This document shows positions 54,101 to 63,447 of a stretch of 64,000 bases of DNA, piece by piece. Position numbers and translations under genes: made by a program. Position 1 is the stretch's first letter. Every line of letters begins with the position of its first letter. Below the pieces are notes generated by a model that was not told the DNA's origin, did not search any database, and saw only the letters and a list, made by a program, of their open reading frames with translations. This DNA comes from Neobacillus cucumis (GTDB taxonomy: Bacteria; Bacillota; Bacilli; Bacillales; Cytobacillaceae), in assembly GCF_016908975.1 (NCBI RefSeq), contig NZ_JAFBEX010000001.1, positions 62,001-126,000 of the forward strand. The letters run 5' to 3'.

Positions 54101-54493
54101 ATGTGGAGTGAATTTAAACAGTTTGCCATGAAAGGCAATGTAATTGACTTAGCGGTTGGGGTGATCATTGGCGGGGCATTCGGTAAAATCGTCTCTTCTC
54201 TTGTTGCCGATATTATCATGCCATTAGTTGGATTATTAACAGGAAAATTAAACTCTTTTGCAGAGCTTTCCTATCATAGTTTGGCATACGGAAAGTTCAT
54301 CCAGTCAGTTGTTGATTTCTTTATCATCTCATTTTCCGTTTTCTTATTTGTAAAATTTATTAACCGTTTTAAAAAGAAAGAAGCACCCGCAGAGATTGTG
54401 GTACAGGTAGACCGTCAGGAAGAACTTTTAACTGAGATTCGTGATTTATTAAAAGAAAACCAAGAATTTATTAGAAAAAATGAAACATCTTGA
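54101..54493 (+). CDS. mscL: Large-conductance mechanosensitive channel MscL
   Basis: A 130-residue homopentameric channel that opens at high membrane tension to release solutes on osmotic downshock. The N-terminal amphipathic helix [13 protein letters not shown] is followed by TM1 ([20 protein letters not shown], the pore-lining helix), a short extracellular loop, TM2 ([19 protein letters not shown]) and a C-terminal helical bundle. Normal length. ATG 54101 follows AAGGGAG. Confidence 0.96.
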   Translation: MWSEFKQFAMKGNVIDLAVGVIIGGAFGKIVSSLVADIIMPLVGLLTGKLNSFAELSYHSLAYGKFIQSVVDFFIISFSVFLFVKFINRFKKKEAPAEIVVQVDRQEELLTEIRDLLKENQEFIRKNETS

Positions 54494-54566
54494 CCATTCA
54501 TACGTATATCTTAATAAGAAAGCTTTTTAGGACTTTCTATTCAAATTCATTTTGAGGTGAAGAGTT

Positions 54567-55205
54567 TTGTATACACAAACATCGACTGAATTTATTCCTT
54601 CCGTTTTTAGAACGTTTGCTCTTTCTTTAGCGATCGCCTTCTTAGGGACGATGGCCGGGGCATTTGTCGTGCCGCCTGGATTATTTATGCCGTTAATGAT
54701 TTTAGAATTTGTAATGCTGATTACCGCTTTTTTCTTTAGAAGGAGAAAAGCCGTTTCCTACGGGTTCCTGTACACTTTTACATTTATTTCAGGAATTACA
54801 CTGTATCCAATTATCGCTTACTATCTGTCAACGGCTGGGGCAAATGTAGTGGGGATGGCATTTGCCAGCACAACCGTTGTATTTACTGGTATTTCCATTT
54901 ACGCGGCAAAGTCTAAACGTAATTTTTCTTTCTTAGGCGGGTTTTTACTCGCAGCCATCTTAGCCTTAATCGCCATTGGGATTTATAATATGTTCTTGCC
55001 GTTAAGTTCAACTGGACTACTAGCCTATTCTTTTATCGGGGTATTAGTATTCAGCGGTTATGTTCTTTTTGATATTAGCCGTATGAAGCATTACGGTGTA
55101 AGACCAGAAGATGTGCCACTGATGGCTTTAAACCTATATTTGGACTTTATTAACTTGTTCATCAGTATTCTACGAATCCTCGGGATTGTATCTAGCAGAG
55201 ACTAG
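54567..55205 (+). CDS. Bax inhibitor-1 (TMBIM) family protein, YetJ-like
   Basis: A 212-residue protein with seven membrane helices. The family pattern is visible: RRRKAVSYGFLYTFTFISGI, LLAYSFIGVLVFSGYVLFDISRM (two adjoining parts of one helix region) and the terminal ALNLYLDFINLFISILRILG. The Asp residues in FDISR and YLDF correspond to the pH-sensing pair of B. subtilis YetJ, a pH-dependent calcium leak channel. The start is TTG 54567 with GAGGTG 7 nt upstream. It is 74 bp after mscL, possibly one operon. Confidence 0.9.
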   Translation: MYTQTSTEFIPSVFRTFALSLAIAFLGTMAGAFVVPPGLFMPLMILEFVMLITAFFFRRRKAVSYGFLYTFTFISGITLYPIIAYYLSTAGANVVGMAFASTTVVFTGISIYAAKSKRNFSFLGGFLLAAILALIAIGIYNMFLPLSSTGLLAYSFIGVLVFSGYVLFDISRMKHYGVRPEDVPLMALNLYLDFINLFISILRILGIVSSRD

Positions 55206-55218
55206 AAAATAATACATC

Positions 55219-55254
55219 AGGAGCTCGGTGTAAACCGAGCTCCTGCTTTTTTTC
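55219..55254 (+). terminator. Terminator after the BI-1 family gene
   Basis: AGGAGCTCGG pairs with CCGAGCTCCT around TGTAAA and is followed by GCTTTTTTT. Confidence 0.93.
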
Positions 55255-55261
55255 TTTCTAA

Positions 55262-56599
55262 TTACCGATCAGTTGCTTTCGTTACTAACCCTTTCATAAA
55301 GATAGAAACGCCAATCTTCTTACAAATCGTTAAATAATGCATAAGTGCTAAAAGAACGGCCCCTGTATTCATGCCGATGATGACCCCATTCATCTGCCAA
55401 TCATGCGAGGAACCAAGCCAAAGAATTAGACCGATCGAGATAATGGTCGCCCAAATAATATGAAAAAATAATTCTTTCAACATATCAAGACCAATCAAAA
55501 ACGCCTGCATCGGCATGATAAAGAAATGAAAGAGAAAATACGGCCAAAGTAACTGCAGATAAATGGCAGAGGTGTCAGATTTAAAAAATAAAGATGTTAA
55601 TTCGGGTGCCCAGAAATAAAAAATTGTCACCGCCGGAATCCCATAAAATAGCGTGATGGTCATAACCTGCTGAAGCATTTTCTGCAAGGTTTGGTAATCC
55701 CCCTGGGCATTGGTTTTAGATACAGCCGGTATCAACACAATCATTAACGAATGGGCGATAAAAGCAGGGAAAAAACCAATCGATGCAGCCACCCCCATCA
55801 GCATGCCAAATTGCTCCGTTGCGAGAGTACTGGATAAACCAGAATAAACCAAAGCTCCCTTGATAACAAAGGGTTGAAAAGCACCCATAATCGCGGAGAA
55901 CAGCCGTAATCCTGTCGTCGGAATCGACACTGCAATTAAGTTTTTCCGGACCCCTTTTCGATTCATATTAGAGAAAGGTTTACGCTTTAACTGCTGGAAT
56001 TGAATGATAAACAAATAGAATAAATATAAAAAGACAATCACTTCACTGCCAATCAAAGCGCAAATAGCAATCAACAAGGACGCCTCTGCATCAAATTTGA
56101 AGAAGCGAAATAGAAGAAACAAACCTGCAAGCTGTACAGACTTTCGCAAAAAGTTAGAGACCGCAATTTTCCCCATCTCTTGTACTCCCATAAAATATCC
56201 CCTCGCGACAGAGGTGAAGGAAATGACAGGGATGAGAGTCAGCACTAGCCATCTGATATAGGGATGGTAATCATTAAAGACTGGGATAAATGGAAGGAGT
56301 GCGGCGGCGGCTAAAAAAAGAATACTGGTAAACGTGATTGTAATGGTTAAGGCATGGTAGAGAATGTTTCGGTGATATCGCTGTTCTCGTTCCGCGATGA
56401 ATTTTGAAATTGAAACCTGTAATTCAAAGCTCGACAATAAGACAAGCAAAAAAATCGATGGAAGAATCGTCATATACATTCCCAACCCATGTGATCCCAG
56501 TTCCCTCGCTAAAATCATATTAATTAGGACTTCAATCATTTCACCTAAGAATGCAGAAGCGGCTAGAAAAAAGATTCCTCTATAATAAATACCCAATTT
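55262..56599 (-). CDS. SpoVB-like polysaccharide/lipid flippase (MOP superfamily)
   Basis: A 445-residue membrane protein with about 13-14 helices of the PST/MurJ group. It includes ARELGSHGLGMYMTILPSIF and LSSFELQVSISKFIAERE near the N-terminus, as in SpoVB and other Bacillus flippases. SpoVB is linked to spore cortex precursor transport; several paralogues exist per genome, so the substrate is open. TTG 56599 has AAGGGAG upstream and gives a SpoVB-like start; ATG 56620 is in frame but has a poor site. Confidence 0.85.
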   Translation of the reverse strand, partial: KLGIYYRGIFFLAASAFLGEMIEVLINMILARELGSHGLGMYMTILPSIFLLVLLSSFELQVSISKFIAEREQRYHRNILYHALTITITFTSILFLAAAALLPFIPVFNDYHPYIRWLVLTLIPVISFTSVARGYFMGVQEMGKIAVSNFLRKSVQLAGLFLLFRFFKFDAEASLLIAICALIGSEVIVFLYLFYLFIIQFQQLKRKPFSNMNRKGVRKNLIAVSIPTTGLRLFSAIMGAFQPFVIKGALVYSGLSSTLATEQFGMLMGVAASIGFFPAFIAHSLMIVLIPAVSKTNAQGDYQTLQKMLQQVMTITLFYGIPAVTIFYFWAPELTSLFFKSDTSAIYLQLLWPYFLFHFFIMPMQAFLIGLDMLKELFFHIIWATIISIGLILWLGSSHDWQMNGVIIGMNTGAVLLALMHYLTICKKIGVSIFMKGLVTKATDR

Positions 56600-56678
56600 A
56601 CAAATCTCCCTTACTCTCATCTCTTTTTATAACTTATGAGACAAGTTCCTTGAATAGTAGGGGAAATTTTTAGAAAAC

Positions 56679-56700
56679 AAAAAGGGCTGATTGCCAGCCC
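56679..56700 (-). terminator. Terminator of the efeOBU operon
   Basis: GGGCTG pairs with CAGCCC around GCAAT and is followed by TTTTTG on the minus strand, abutting the stop codon of efeU. Confidence 0.85.
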
Positions 56701-56701
56701 A

Positions 56702-58465
56702 TTAAACATTTGTTGAAATGACTTGTTTACGTTCACTTTTTTTCACTAAATACATCGTCAAGAAAATAATAAATAACAAGCCAATTTGCGTTAAAGTAGT
56801 TTCATACGTTGGATATAGCCCAAGCCAGTCAATAAACGGTAATCGCTCCACTGTCGTCGTTGAAAGCACGTTTGAAACTTGGAGTGCATGGATGCTGATC
56901 CCTAGAATTTTAAACGCTAAGAAATATATAAAAATCGTTGCTGTTCTAAAAAACATGCGAATCGGAATTTTGACACTATAATGGATAATCGCAAAACCGA
57001 CAATCACCAACAGGACAATCGCCAGGCCAATTCCTAATAACAATTCTGCTAAACTAATATAAGGGGTAATTCCTGTATAGAAAATAATCGTTTCTGCCCC
57101 TTCACGGAAAACAGATAGAAAACTGATAAAGGCAAAACTCATCAAGCTTCCTTTTGCGATCGCCTGCTGCATTTGCTGATTAATATACTGATTCCAATTC
57201 CCGATACTTGATTTATTATGGAGCCATGCACCGACTGTCAGCATCATGACCACCGCGACTACTCCGGTAATTCCTTCAATGTATTCCCGGCTTGAAGCAG
57301 CCACGAATTTGGAAAAGACGATATTAATCATCACGGCTAATACGGCGCTCGCTAAAATGCCTGCAGCCACTCCGGTCCAAATCCATTTTTGTTTGGACGA
57401 TTGCCCCATCTTTTTCAAAAAGGCAATCAGTGTTACTACAACTAATAACCCTTCTAATCCTTCTCGGAGTAAAATCAGGGCTGCATCCCACAAAGAGTAA
57501 CTTGTTTTACTTAATAAAGGTGCAAGCCGATCAGAAAGATTTTTTACAATTTCAGAAGCTTTATCCGCTTTGACATTCTGTGAATTTAACAAACTGATAG
57601 CAGAAGGTACCTTTGTTTCCAAATCACTGTACAGACTGCTGTCCCGTGTTTGGACATCTCCCTCGACCATGGGCCAAATTGTCAGGATTTTATTTAAATA
57701 TTCACTGGCACCATTATAATCCTTTTGAGAGATAGCCTTGTCGGAATCACTTAACAATGTCGCTAAGTCAGCTAAGGTATAATCTCCTTCGACCTGCTTG
57801 GATGCTTTTCCAGCAAGAAAGTTTTCCACTTCGGTTCTTAACAGATCCAAATTTTGTGCGGCTTTGTTTAAATCAGCAGGTTCCTGTGTTATGGCAATCC
57901 GAATAAGTGCCGAGTATTTTTCAATATTCCCGTATGCTCCAATACTCTCATCGTGAACAACCTTTTCCGAAGTAGTATTCCACTCATTCGTTAATTGTTG
58001 ATATTGACTCTTTAATTGAGCCGTGTCTCCTTTTTTAACCGAATCCTCCATCAACGTAATAATTGGAAGCAATTGCTTAACTTTTTCTTTCCCCTTTTCT
58101 TTATCCTGTGGATTTTGCTCCTCATCATATTGAACAACAGCACTTGATAGTGCTGAAAGACTTTTTGACAGTGCCTCTTTATTCACATCATCTTTAGCTA
58201 GTAAACGTTGAACCTCTTTTAATGCTGAATCCACTTTTTGGGCTTGTTTGCTATCGGCTTGCTTAATGGACTTCCATTCGTTAGCAAACTGCCCCATATT
58301 TTGGGCTACAACCTTTTTTTCGCCATCTTTAGCCTTCATTAAACTATCGCCAATTAAAACGAACAGTTCATCATGATTCTCTGCTGCTGCTACGGGAAGG
58401 CTCAGCTGCAAATAACTGATAAGCATAACCAGCATTAATAAAGGCTTCCATTTTAAACACTTCAT
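56702..58465 (-). CDS. efeU: Iron permease EfeU (FTR1 family) with extended extracytoplasmic domain
   Basis: A 587-residue ferrous iron permease. It has an N-terminal signal peptide (ending PVAAA) and an about 290-residue helical extracytoplasmic domain. The FTR1 membrane domain follows, about seven helices, with two iron-binding REGxE motifs (LLREGLEGLLVV and VFREGAETIIFY). Together with EfeO and EfeB it takes up iron oxidised at the cell surface. It is longer than B. subtilis YwbL because of the N-terminal domain. It lies 30 bp after efeB. Confidence 0.9.
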   Translation of the reverse strand: MKCLKWKPLLMLVMLISYLQLSLPVAAAENHDELFVLIGDSLMKAKDGEKKVVAQNMGQFANEWKSIKQADSKQAQKVDSALKEVQRLLAKDDVNKEALSKSLSALSSAVVQYDEEQNPQDKEKGKEKVKQLLPIITLMEDSVKKGDTAQLKSQYQQLTNEWNTTSEKVVHDESIGAYGNIEKYSALIRIAITQEPADLNKAAQNLDLLRTEVENFLAGKASKQVEGDYTLADLATLLSDSDKAISQKDYNGASEYLNKILTIWPMVEGDVQTRDSSLYSDLETKVPSAISLLNSQNVKADKASEIVKNLSDRLAPLLSKTSYSLWDAALILLREGLEGLLVVVTLIAFLKKMGQSSKQKWIWTGVAAGILASAVLAVMINIVFSKFVAASSREYIEGITGVVAVVMMLTVGAWLHNKSSIGNWNQYINQQMQQAIAKGSLMSFAFISFLSVFREGAETIIFYTGITPYISLAELLLGIGLAIVLLVIVGFAIIHYSVKIPIRMFFRTATIFIYFLAFKILGISIHALQVSNVLSTTTVERLPFIDWLGLYPTYETTLTQIGLLFIIFLTMYLVKKSERKQVISTNV

Positions 58466-58495
58466 ATTTTTCGCTCCTCTGTTAAAAGAAAACCA

Positions 58496-59785
58496 CTAGT
58501 TAAATAGTGTTTCTCCTATAAAACCACCCTGTTTCGCTCCAGGTAAGCAAGCAAAAATGGCACTTCCACGGTGGGATGTATATTCGTTTAATTTATCCAT
58601 TTTCGCTAACCGGGTTTGAATCGGGATAAACTGTTTGCTTGGTTTTCGCTGGAAACATAAAAACAATAGACCCGCATCAAAGCTGCCTGTTTTCAAATCC
58701 ATTCCATCTGCATACGAATAGGCTCGGCGGAGAATTTGCTGGCTGCCATCTCCATGGGATAATCGTACATGAGAATTGCTAGGAATATAGTCTTCACCAT
58801 TTTCCTTTTTATGATTGAAATCTAGATGATCCAATTCATTTTTTTGCCCTAATGGCGCACCACTGTCCCGATAGCGGCCAAAGGTATTTTCTTGTTCCCG
58901 TAAATTTGTGCGGTCCCAGACCTCGATAAACATTTGAATCCTGCGGACAACTAGGTAACTGCCATTTACAAGCCAATCAGGACCATCCCCAGACTGAACC
59001 CAAACATGTTGGTTCAGTTGTTTTTCACTATCCACATTCGGATTTACCGTCCCATCTTTAAAACCAAATAAATTCCTTGGTGTTTCATTTTTGGAATCAG
59101 CCTGCTTTGTTCGCTGGAAACCTGTTTGGGCCCATTTTAGTGTGGCTTTTCCTCTTGCAATCCGGATTAAATTTCTCACAGCATGGAAGGCCACCTGAAG
59201 ATCATCCGCACAGGCTTGGATACAAAGATCGCCTCCGGTCCATTCCGCTTCCAATGCATCGAGAGGAAATGCCGGGAGATCCACTAACTCCTTGGGCTGC
59301 TTGTTTTTTAATCCAAAGCGGTCTTGGTTGTCTTTTACAAAAAGACTTGGTCCGACTCCAAATGTAATCGTTAAGTTGGACGGTGACAGCCCTGCAGCCT
59401 CCCCCGTATCTTTTGGAGGTAACAATTCATTACTTGAAAGTTCACCGATTGCCTTTCCTTCTATCATCAGTGCAGCCGCCTTGGTCCATTCCTTAAACAA
59501 ATCAGCCAAATCGTCTTTATGAGTAGTTGTAATATCTAATGAAACAAAATAAACATGATTTTGAGCTTTGGTGGTAATGCCACTCTGATGTTTTCCATAA
59601 AAAGGGACAGCATCTTGGTTCAATTCAGGACTTGATGCCTTGCTCTCTTTCAGAGCAAGGACCCCGCCAAGTCCTGAAGCCCCTAATATGACCCCCACGC
59701 CACCGATTCCGGCGGTTTTTAGGATATCCCGTCTAGAAACCTTTTTTTCAGTTAATGCCTCTAAGCTGTTTAAATTGTTTGTCAA
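58496..59785 (-). CDS. efeB: DyP-type heme peroxidase EfeB (YwbN), Tat-exported
   Basis: A 429-residue dye-decolourising peroxidase that oxidises Fe2+ (and possibly deferrochelates heme) outside the membrane. The twin-arginine signal SRRDILK (Arg18-Arg19) and a hydrophobic stretch direct Tat export with bound heme. The DyP motif GFKDGTVNPN carries the catalytic Asp. The proximal heme His is in the HVRLSHGDG region or nearby. The start TTG at 59785 comes directly after the efeO stop codon, with GGAGG 7 nt upstream, indicating tight coupling. Confidence 0.92.
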   Translation of the reverse strand: MTNNLNSLEALTEKKVSRRDILKTAGIGGVGVILGASGLGGVLALKESKASSPELNQDAVPFYGKHQSGITTKAQNHVYFVSLDITTTHKDDLADLFKEWTKAAALMIEGKAIGELSSNELLPPKDTGEAAGLSPSNLTITFGVGPSLFVKDNQDRFGLKNKQPKELVDLPAFPLDALEAEWTGGDLCIQACADDLQVAFHAVRNLIRIARGKATLKWAQTGFQRTKQADSKNETPRNLFGFKDGTVNPNVDSEKQLNQHVWVQSGDGPDWLVNGSYLVVRRIQMFIEVWDRTNLREQENTFGRYRDSGAPLGQKNELDHLDFNHKKENGEDYIPSNSHVRLSHGDGSQQILRRAYSYADGMDLKTGSFDAGLLFLCFQRKPSKQFIPIQTRLAKMDKLNEYTSHRGSAIFACLPGAKQGGFIGETLFN

Positions 59786-60634
59786 TTAAGACGCCTCCGT
59801 AATAATACCGATTTGTGAAAGTGGTTCTGCAAGAGCATCAATGGCTTGGCTAAGTTCTTTTACCTGTGCTTCTGTCAATTCTGTATAAAGCATATAGCCA
59901 TCACCTTTTTTATACTGGTTTAGCAGCTTAAATACATCATCAAAACGAGCGTCTATCTCTGTTGAAACTTCTTTATCTTTTTTCTCAAGTGTTGGCTTTA
60001 GTAATTGGAAAATTTTCTCCGCCCCTTCAACATTTGCCGCGAAGTCGTATAGATCAGTGTGAGAGTAGCGATCCTCTTCTCCGGTTACTTTTGATGTCGA
60101 CACTTCATTTAATAGGTCAACTGCCCCGGTGATTAAGACATCGGGTGTCACATCAACCGTTTCGACTTTTGCACGCAGCAAATTGACATCCTTCATCAAT
60201 TGGTCAGCCACTTGCTCATAACCCTTTGTAGTGTTTTCCATCCATAATCCTTTTTCAATTCGGTGGTATCCACTCCATTCCGAGGCAGAGACATCCCCTT
60301 CACGGGCATCGATTTTTGGATCTAAGTCACCAAACACCTCAGCGATTGGCTCAGCGCGCTCATAATACATCCGCGCTGGTCCATAAAGTTCCTTTGCCTT
60401 GTTAAGGTCGCCGTTTTTAACAGCTGTTGTGAATGCTTCTGTTGCCTTCACAAATTCTTCAATCTCGGTGATTGCATATATCCTATATTCATCTGTTACC
60501 CCTTTTAACGCTACATCTGATGTGCTAGTGGTTTCCTTTACCTTTTCTGCAGAAGAGGCTTGATCGGAGTTGGAACAGCCAAATAGAAGACTGCTAGATA
60601 GTAGTAAAACACCAGATAATGTATGTAATTTCAT
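59786..60634 (-). CDS. efeO: EfeO/EfeM-type iron-binding lipoprotein (imelysin/M75 domain)
   Basis: A 282-residue lipoprotein with a lipobox FGC (Cys20). The M75/imelysin domain contains the metal-site motif GYHRIEKGLW (HxxE), ELYGPARMYYERAEPIAEVF, and the C-terminal ELSQAIDALAEPLSQ. It presents iron to EfeU. It is shorter than B. subtilis YwbM (385 residues), lacking an N-terminal cupredoxin. ATG 60634 follows GGAGGAATA; the frame is open to 60709. It is first in the operon and preceded by two Fur boxes. Confidence 0.9.
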   Translation of the reverse strand: MKLHTLSGVLLLSSSLLFGCSNSDQASSAEKVKETTSTSDVALKGVTDEYRIYAITEIEEFVKATEAFTTAVKNGDLNKAKELYGPARMYYERAEPIAEVFGDLDPKIDAREGDVSASEWSGYHRIEKGLWMENTTKGYEQVADQLMKDVNLLRAKVETVDVTPDVLITGAVDLLNEVSTSKVTGEEDRYSHTDLYDFAANVEGAEKIFQLLKPTLEKKDKEVSTEIDARFDDVFKLLNQYKKGDGYMLYTELTEAQVKELSQAIDALAEPLSQIGIITEAS

Positions 60635-60663
60635 TTTTTGATATTCCTCCAATAGATTAATAG

Positions 60664-60678
60664 TGAGAATGATTTTCA
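60664..60678. promoter_or_regulatory. Fur box 1 upstream of efeO
   Basis: TGAGAATGATTTTCA matches the 7-1-7 Fur consensus TGATAATNATTATCA at 12 of 14 defined positions. It lies about 30 bp before the start codon. Confidence 0.8.
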
Positions 60679-60700
60679 TTATTAATATAATACCAATAAA

Positions 60701-60715
60701 TGAGAACAATTTTCA
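60701..60715. promoter_or_regulatory. Fur box 2 upstream of efeO
   Basis: TGAGAACAATTTTCA matches the Fur 7-1-7 consensus with three mismatches. It is 37 bp from box 1 and flanks the likely promoter. Confidence 0.65.
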
Positions 60716-60735
60716 ATGTTTTTTTTAAAAATTTG

Positions 60736-60760
60736 AAAAACCTCCCAAATTATTGGGAGG
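60736..60760 (-). terminator. Terminator of liaFSR
   Basis: CCTCCCAA pairs with TTGGGAGG around TAAT and is followed by TTTTTC on the minus strand, just past the liaR stop. Confidence 0.9.
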
Positions 60761-60769
60761 CCTCGGGTG

Positions 60770-61402
60770 TTATTTTATTAAGGAATGTTTAAAGGCATAG
60801 ATAACTGCTTGAGTACGATCTTGGACATTTAGTTTGCTTAAAATATTACTAACATGTGTTTTGACTGTTTTTAGAGCAATAAATAACTCATCCGCAATGT
60901 CCTGATTGGTCTTCCCCTCTGCCATCAACAGCAGGATTTCCAGTTCGCGGCTCGTTAATTCTTCGTGTGGCAATTGGGTAGTTTTTTGACGCATTTTGAC
61001 CATCATTTTTCCAGTTACTTCTGTCTCAAGAACCGATTGCCCATTATAGGTTGCGCGAACCGCATTGGCGATTTCGCTGGCCTTTGAGGTTTTCAGCATA
61101 TAACTTGTTGCCCCAGCTTCAAGTGCCGGATATACCTTTTCATCATCCAAAAAGCTTGTCACAATAATAATCTTAGCATCAGGCCACTCGTCAATTATTT
61201 GTCGGGTTGCTTCAATCCCGTCCATTTCCTTCATTACGAGATCCATTAATATAATGTCAGGACGAAGAGCTAAAGCAAGTTCGACGCCTTGTTTTCCATT
61301 ATCAGCCTCTCCCACTACTTCAATGTCCGGCTGTGCTGAAAGGTAAGAAGATACCCCAATTCTAACCATCTCGTGGTCATCGACAAACACTACTCTAATC
61401 AT
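60770..61402 (-). CDS. liaR: LiaR response regulator (NarL/FixJ family)
   Basis: A 210-residue regulator. The receiver domain has phospho-acceptor Asp54 ([13 protein letters not shown]) and the acidic pair in VFVDDHEMV. The C-terminal LuxR-type helix-turn-helix reads [20 protein letters not shown] followed by [19 protein letters not shown]. In B. subtilis LiaR drives the lia envelope stress response to lipid II antibiotics. It overlaps liaS by 8 bp. The usual target genes liaIH are not adjacent here. Confidence 0.92.
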   Translation of the reverse strand: MIRVVFVDDHEMVRIGVSSYLSAQPDIEVVGEADNGKQGVELALALRPDIILMDLVMKEMDGIEATRQIIDEWPDAKIIIVTSFLDDEKVYPALEAGATSYMLKTSKASEIANAVRATYNGQSVLETEVTGKMMVKMRQKTTQLPHEELTSRELEILLLMAEGKTNQDIADELFIALKTVKTHVSNILSKLNVQDRTQAVIYAFKHSLIK

Positions 61403-62444
61403 TCACACCATCTCCATTAATTATCACCGGAACCTTTACTTCCAGCCTTGTTCCCTTATTTTTAACACTTACGACTTTTAAGGTGCCACCTATCTCAACC
61501 GCTCTTTCACGCATGTTTTGCATGCCATAAGAGCCTGCTTTCATTTCATTTACTTCAAAGCCAATTCCATCATCTACAATCCTTAGAATCACAAGGTCAT
61601 CCCTTTTCACTAACAATACTTCAAATTGGGTTGCTTTTGAGTGTCTGAGAGTGTTGGAAACTGATTCTTGTAGAATTCGAAATAGGTGGTCCTCTACCCC
61701 TTTATCTAATGGGAATTCCTCAAGTTTCCATTTAACTTCCATTGTCACCTTTTGAGATAATTCGATTAACAGTTCCTCAATTCCTTCCTGAAGCGACTTA
61801 TTCTTAAGAGCAACAGGACGTAAATGTAAAAGGAGTGCCCGCATTTCTAATTGCGATTGATGGATCATGTCTTCCACTAATTTTAATTGTTTAGTTTCAC
61901 GATCATTTTCTGTTTGTACTTTGGTTTCATTAATGGCTGACATCATCATTGAGGCTGCAAACAATTGCTGACTCACCGAATCATGCAATTCCCTGGCAAG
62001 ACGATTCCGCTCCTGCTCGATGATTTCCTGAATCCTGGCCTCTTGATCTTCTACCTTTTCAGTTGCTAAACGCTGTGATAATTTGGCCTGTTCAGACATT
62101 TGCTTGCCAATTTTATCAATTCGGCTGGCAATCGCTTGTATTTCCGAAACCGAAGGCTTTTCTGTTCCTTCTATTTGTCTTCCTTCTTCTAGCTGATGCA
62201 AGGAATGCTCAATCAAATGTAACTGTTTCCTCCAAAAAAGCCCTGAAAGGCCGCCTAAGAATATACCAATGGCAATACTAAAGACTGGAACAAAAATGAC
62301 AATTGGAATATTCATGAAGTCCCTCGTCCATAATTCCGACCAGTCTCCCAATGGGAAGACATAGATTAAAACCGCGCCAATGACTAATGCCAGCAGAAAC
62401 GAAAACCATAAACTCCAAATAATTTGCCGCTGGGTTGAACTCAT
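61395..62444 (-). CDS. liaS: LiaS sensor histidine kinase (NarL-type HisKA_3)
   Basis: A 349-residue kinase. Two N-terminal membrane helices flank a short outside loop ([15 protein letters not shown]), followed by a HAMP-like linker. The HisKA_3 box [18 protein letters not shown] has the phospho-His. The HATPase domain has [17 protein letters not shown] and [12 protein letters not shown]. It is an intramembrane-sensing kinase controlled by LiaF. Its ATG overlaps the liaF stop by 4 bp. Confidence 0.92.
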   Translation of the reverse strand: MSSTQRQIIWSLWFSFLLALVIGAVLIYVFPLGDWSELWTRDFMNIPIVIFVPVFSIAIGIFLGGLSGLFWRKQLHLIEHSLHQLEEGRQIEGTEKPSVSEIQAIASRIDKIGKQMSEQAKLSQRLATEKVEDQEARIQEIIEQERNRLARELHDSVSQQLFAASMMMSAINETKVQTENDRETKQLKLVEDMIHQSQLEMRALLLHLRPVALKNKSLQEGIEELLIELSQKVTMEVKWKLEEFPLDKGVEDHLFRILQESVSNTLRHSKATQFEVLLVKRDDLVILRIVDDGIGFEVNEMKAGSYGMQNMRERAVEIGGTLKVVSVKNKGTRLEVKVPVIINGDGVND

Positions 62445-63175
62445 ATCCGGCTCACCTCTAAATTTCCAACCACAAGCGATGTCACAATTTTCACTTTTGC
62501 CTCTGCATGATCATAGCCAGGCGTTTTTAGATGAAACACTTGATTGAATAATTTCCCTCCGTAATTGCCAAACACGTTGGCTGAACCCACGATACCAGAA
62601 TGGTGAATGCTTACTTCAGTCTCATATGGAACCAAGATATGAATATTTCCAATAATATTCCGGATAAAAATCACTGCTTCTCCCTTTGGAAGCATAGTAA
62701 AGCTAAGATCGATGGTGGTATCCCCAATCCCAGCTTGTATGTTTACATCATCCCATTCATATACACCAAGAGGCGTTTTTTGCTGTCCAAAAGGAATATT
62801 ATGAAATAATGTTTCATAGCTAATCAACGTTTCCTCTATCTGTGTGGGATCTTTGGAAATTAGCTCTGGTGATAGTTTCTTAGGCTGCTTCTTCTGATTA
62901 AAATATTGGATAAAAAAGTGCAATAAAATAGCTAATAATATAAACTTAAAGGTCATCATATTAACAATACTAAGAATAAAAAAGACAATCCCTGCGATAA
63001 AAAGAACTTTCCCCAGCTTTTTACCAGACTTCTTCCGTCCTAGATAAATCATCCCGCCTGCAATAAAAAGGGAGAATATCAGCCCTCTGTTAAAAAATAA
63101 AATCTCCAAAAGGAGGATCACCATTCCTACCATTACTAACCAGCCCAGATAATCATTTTTTGCATTTTTAAACAT
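62441..63175 (-). CDS. liaF: LiaF negative regulator of LiaSR
   Basis: A 244-residue membrane protein. Four N-terminal hydrophobic segments (residues about 10-90) are followed by a C-terminal beta-rich DUF2154 domain (GIGDTTIDLSFTMLPKGEAV; NIIGNIHILVPYETEVSIHH). In B. subtilis LiaF holds LiaS inactive without envelope stress. First gene of liaFSR. ATG 63175 follows GGGAGGG. The 63176-63396 gap has no gene, and I could not fix the promoter. Confidence 0.92.
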   Translation of the reverse strand: MFKNAKNDYLGWLVMVGMVILLLEILFFNRGLIFSLFIAGGMIYLGRKKSGKKLGKVLFIAGIVFFILSIVNMMTFKFILLAILLHFFIQYFNQKKQPKKLSPELISKDPTQIEETLISYETLFHNIPFGQQKTPLGVYEWDDVNIQAGIGDTTIDLSFTMLPKGEAVIFIRNIIGNIHILVPYETEVSIHHSGIVGSANVFGNYGGKLFNQVFHLKTPGYDHAEAKVKIVTSLVVGNLEVSRI

Positions 63176-63396
63176 TGGCCACCCTCCCTTTTATGTATTA
63201 TTTCTATCGAAAAAGACGCAGTTGTACTACGCCTGCTTGCTCCGTTGTTCTACTGAATACCGCTTTTCTTATAGAATACCATTTAAAGACAAAAAATTCG
63301 TTGTTTCCATCGATTTTTCTTTATTTCATCATACCTTTATTCCTTTCTGCACATAATTGCGCCTAAGCTTGATTTTGTTCTCGGTCTTAAGACGTA

Positions 63397-63437
63397 GAAA
63401 AGGTCAGCCCTTGAAGCTTTTGTTCAAGATACTGACC
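63397..63437 (-). terminator. Terminator of the LysM-CAP gene
   Basis: GGTCAG...CTTGAA pairs with TTCAAG...CTGACC around GCTTTTG and is followed by TTTTCT on the minus strand. Confidence 0.85.
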
Positions 63438-63447
63438 CTTGCTGGTA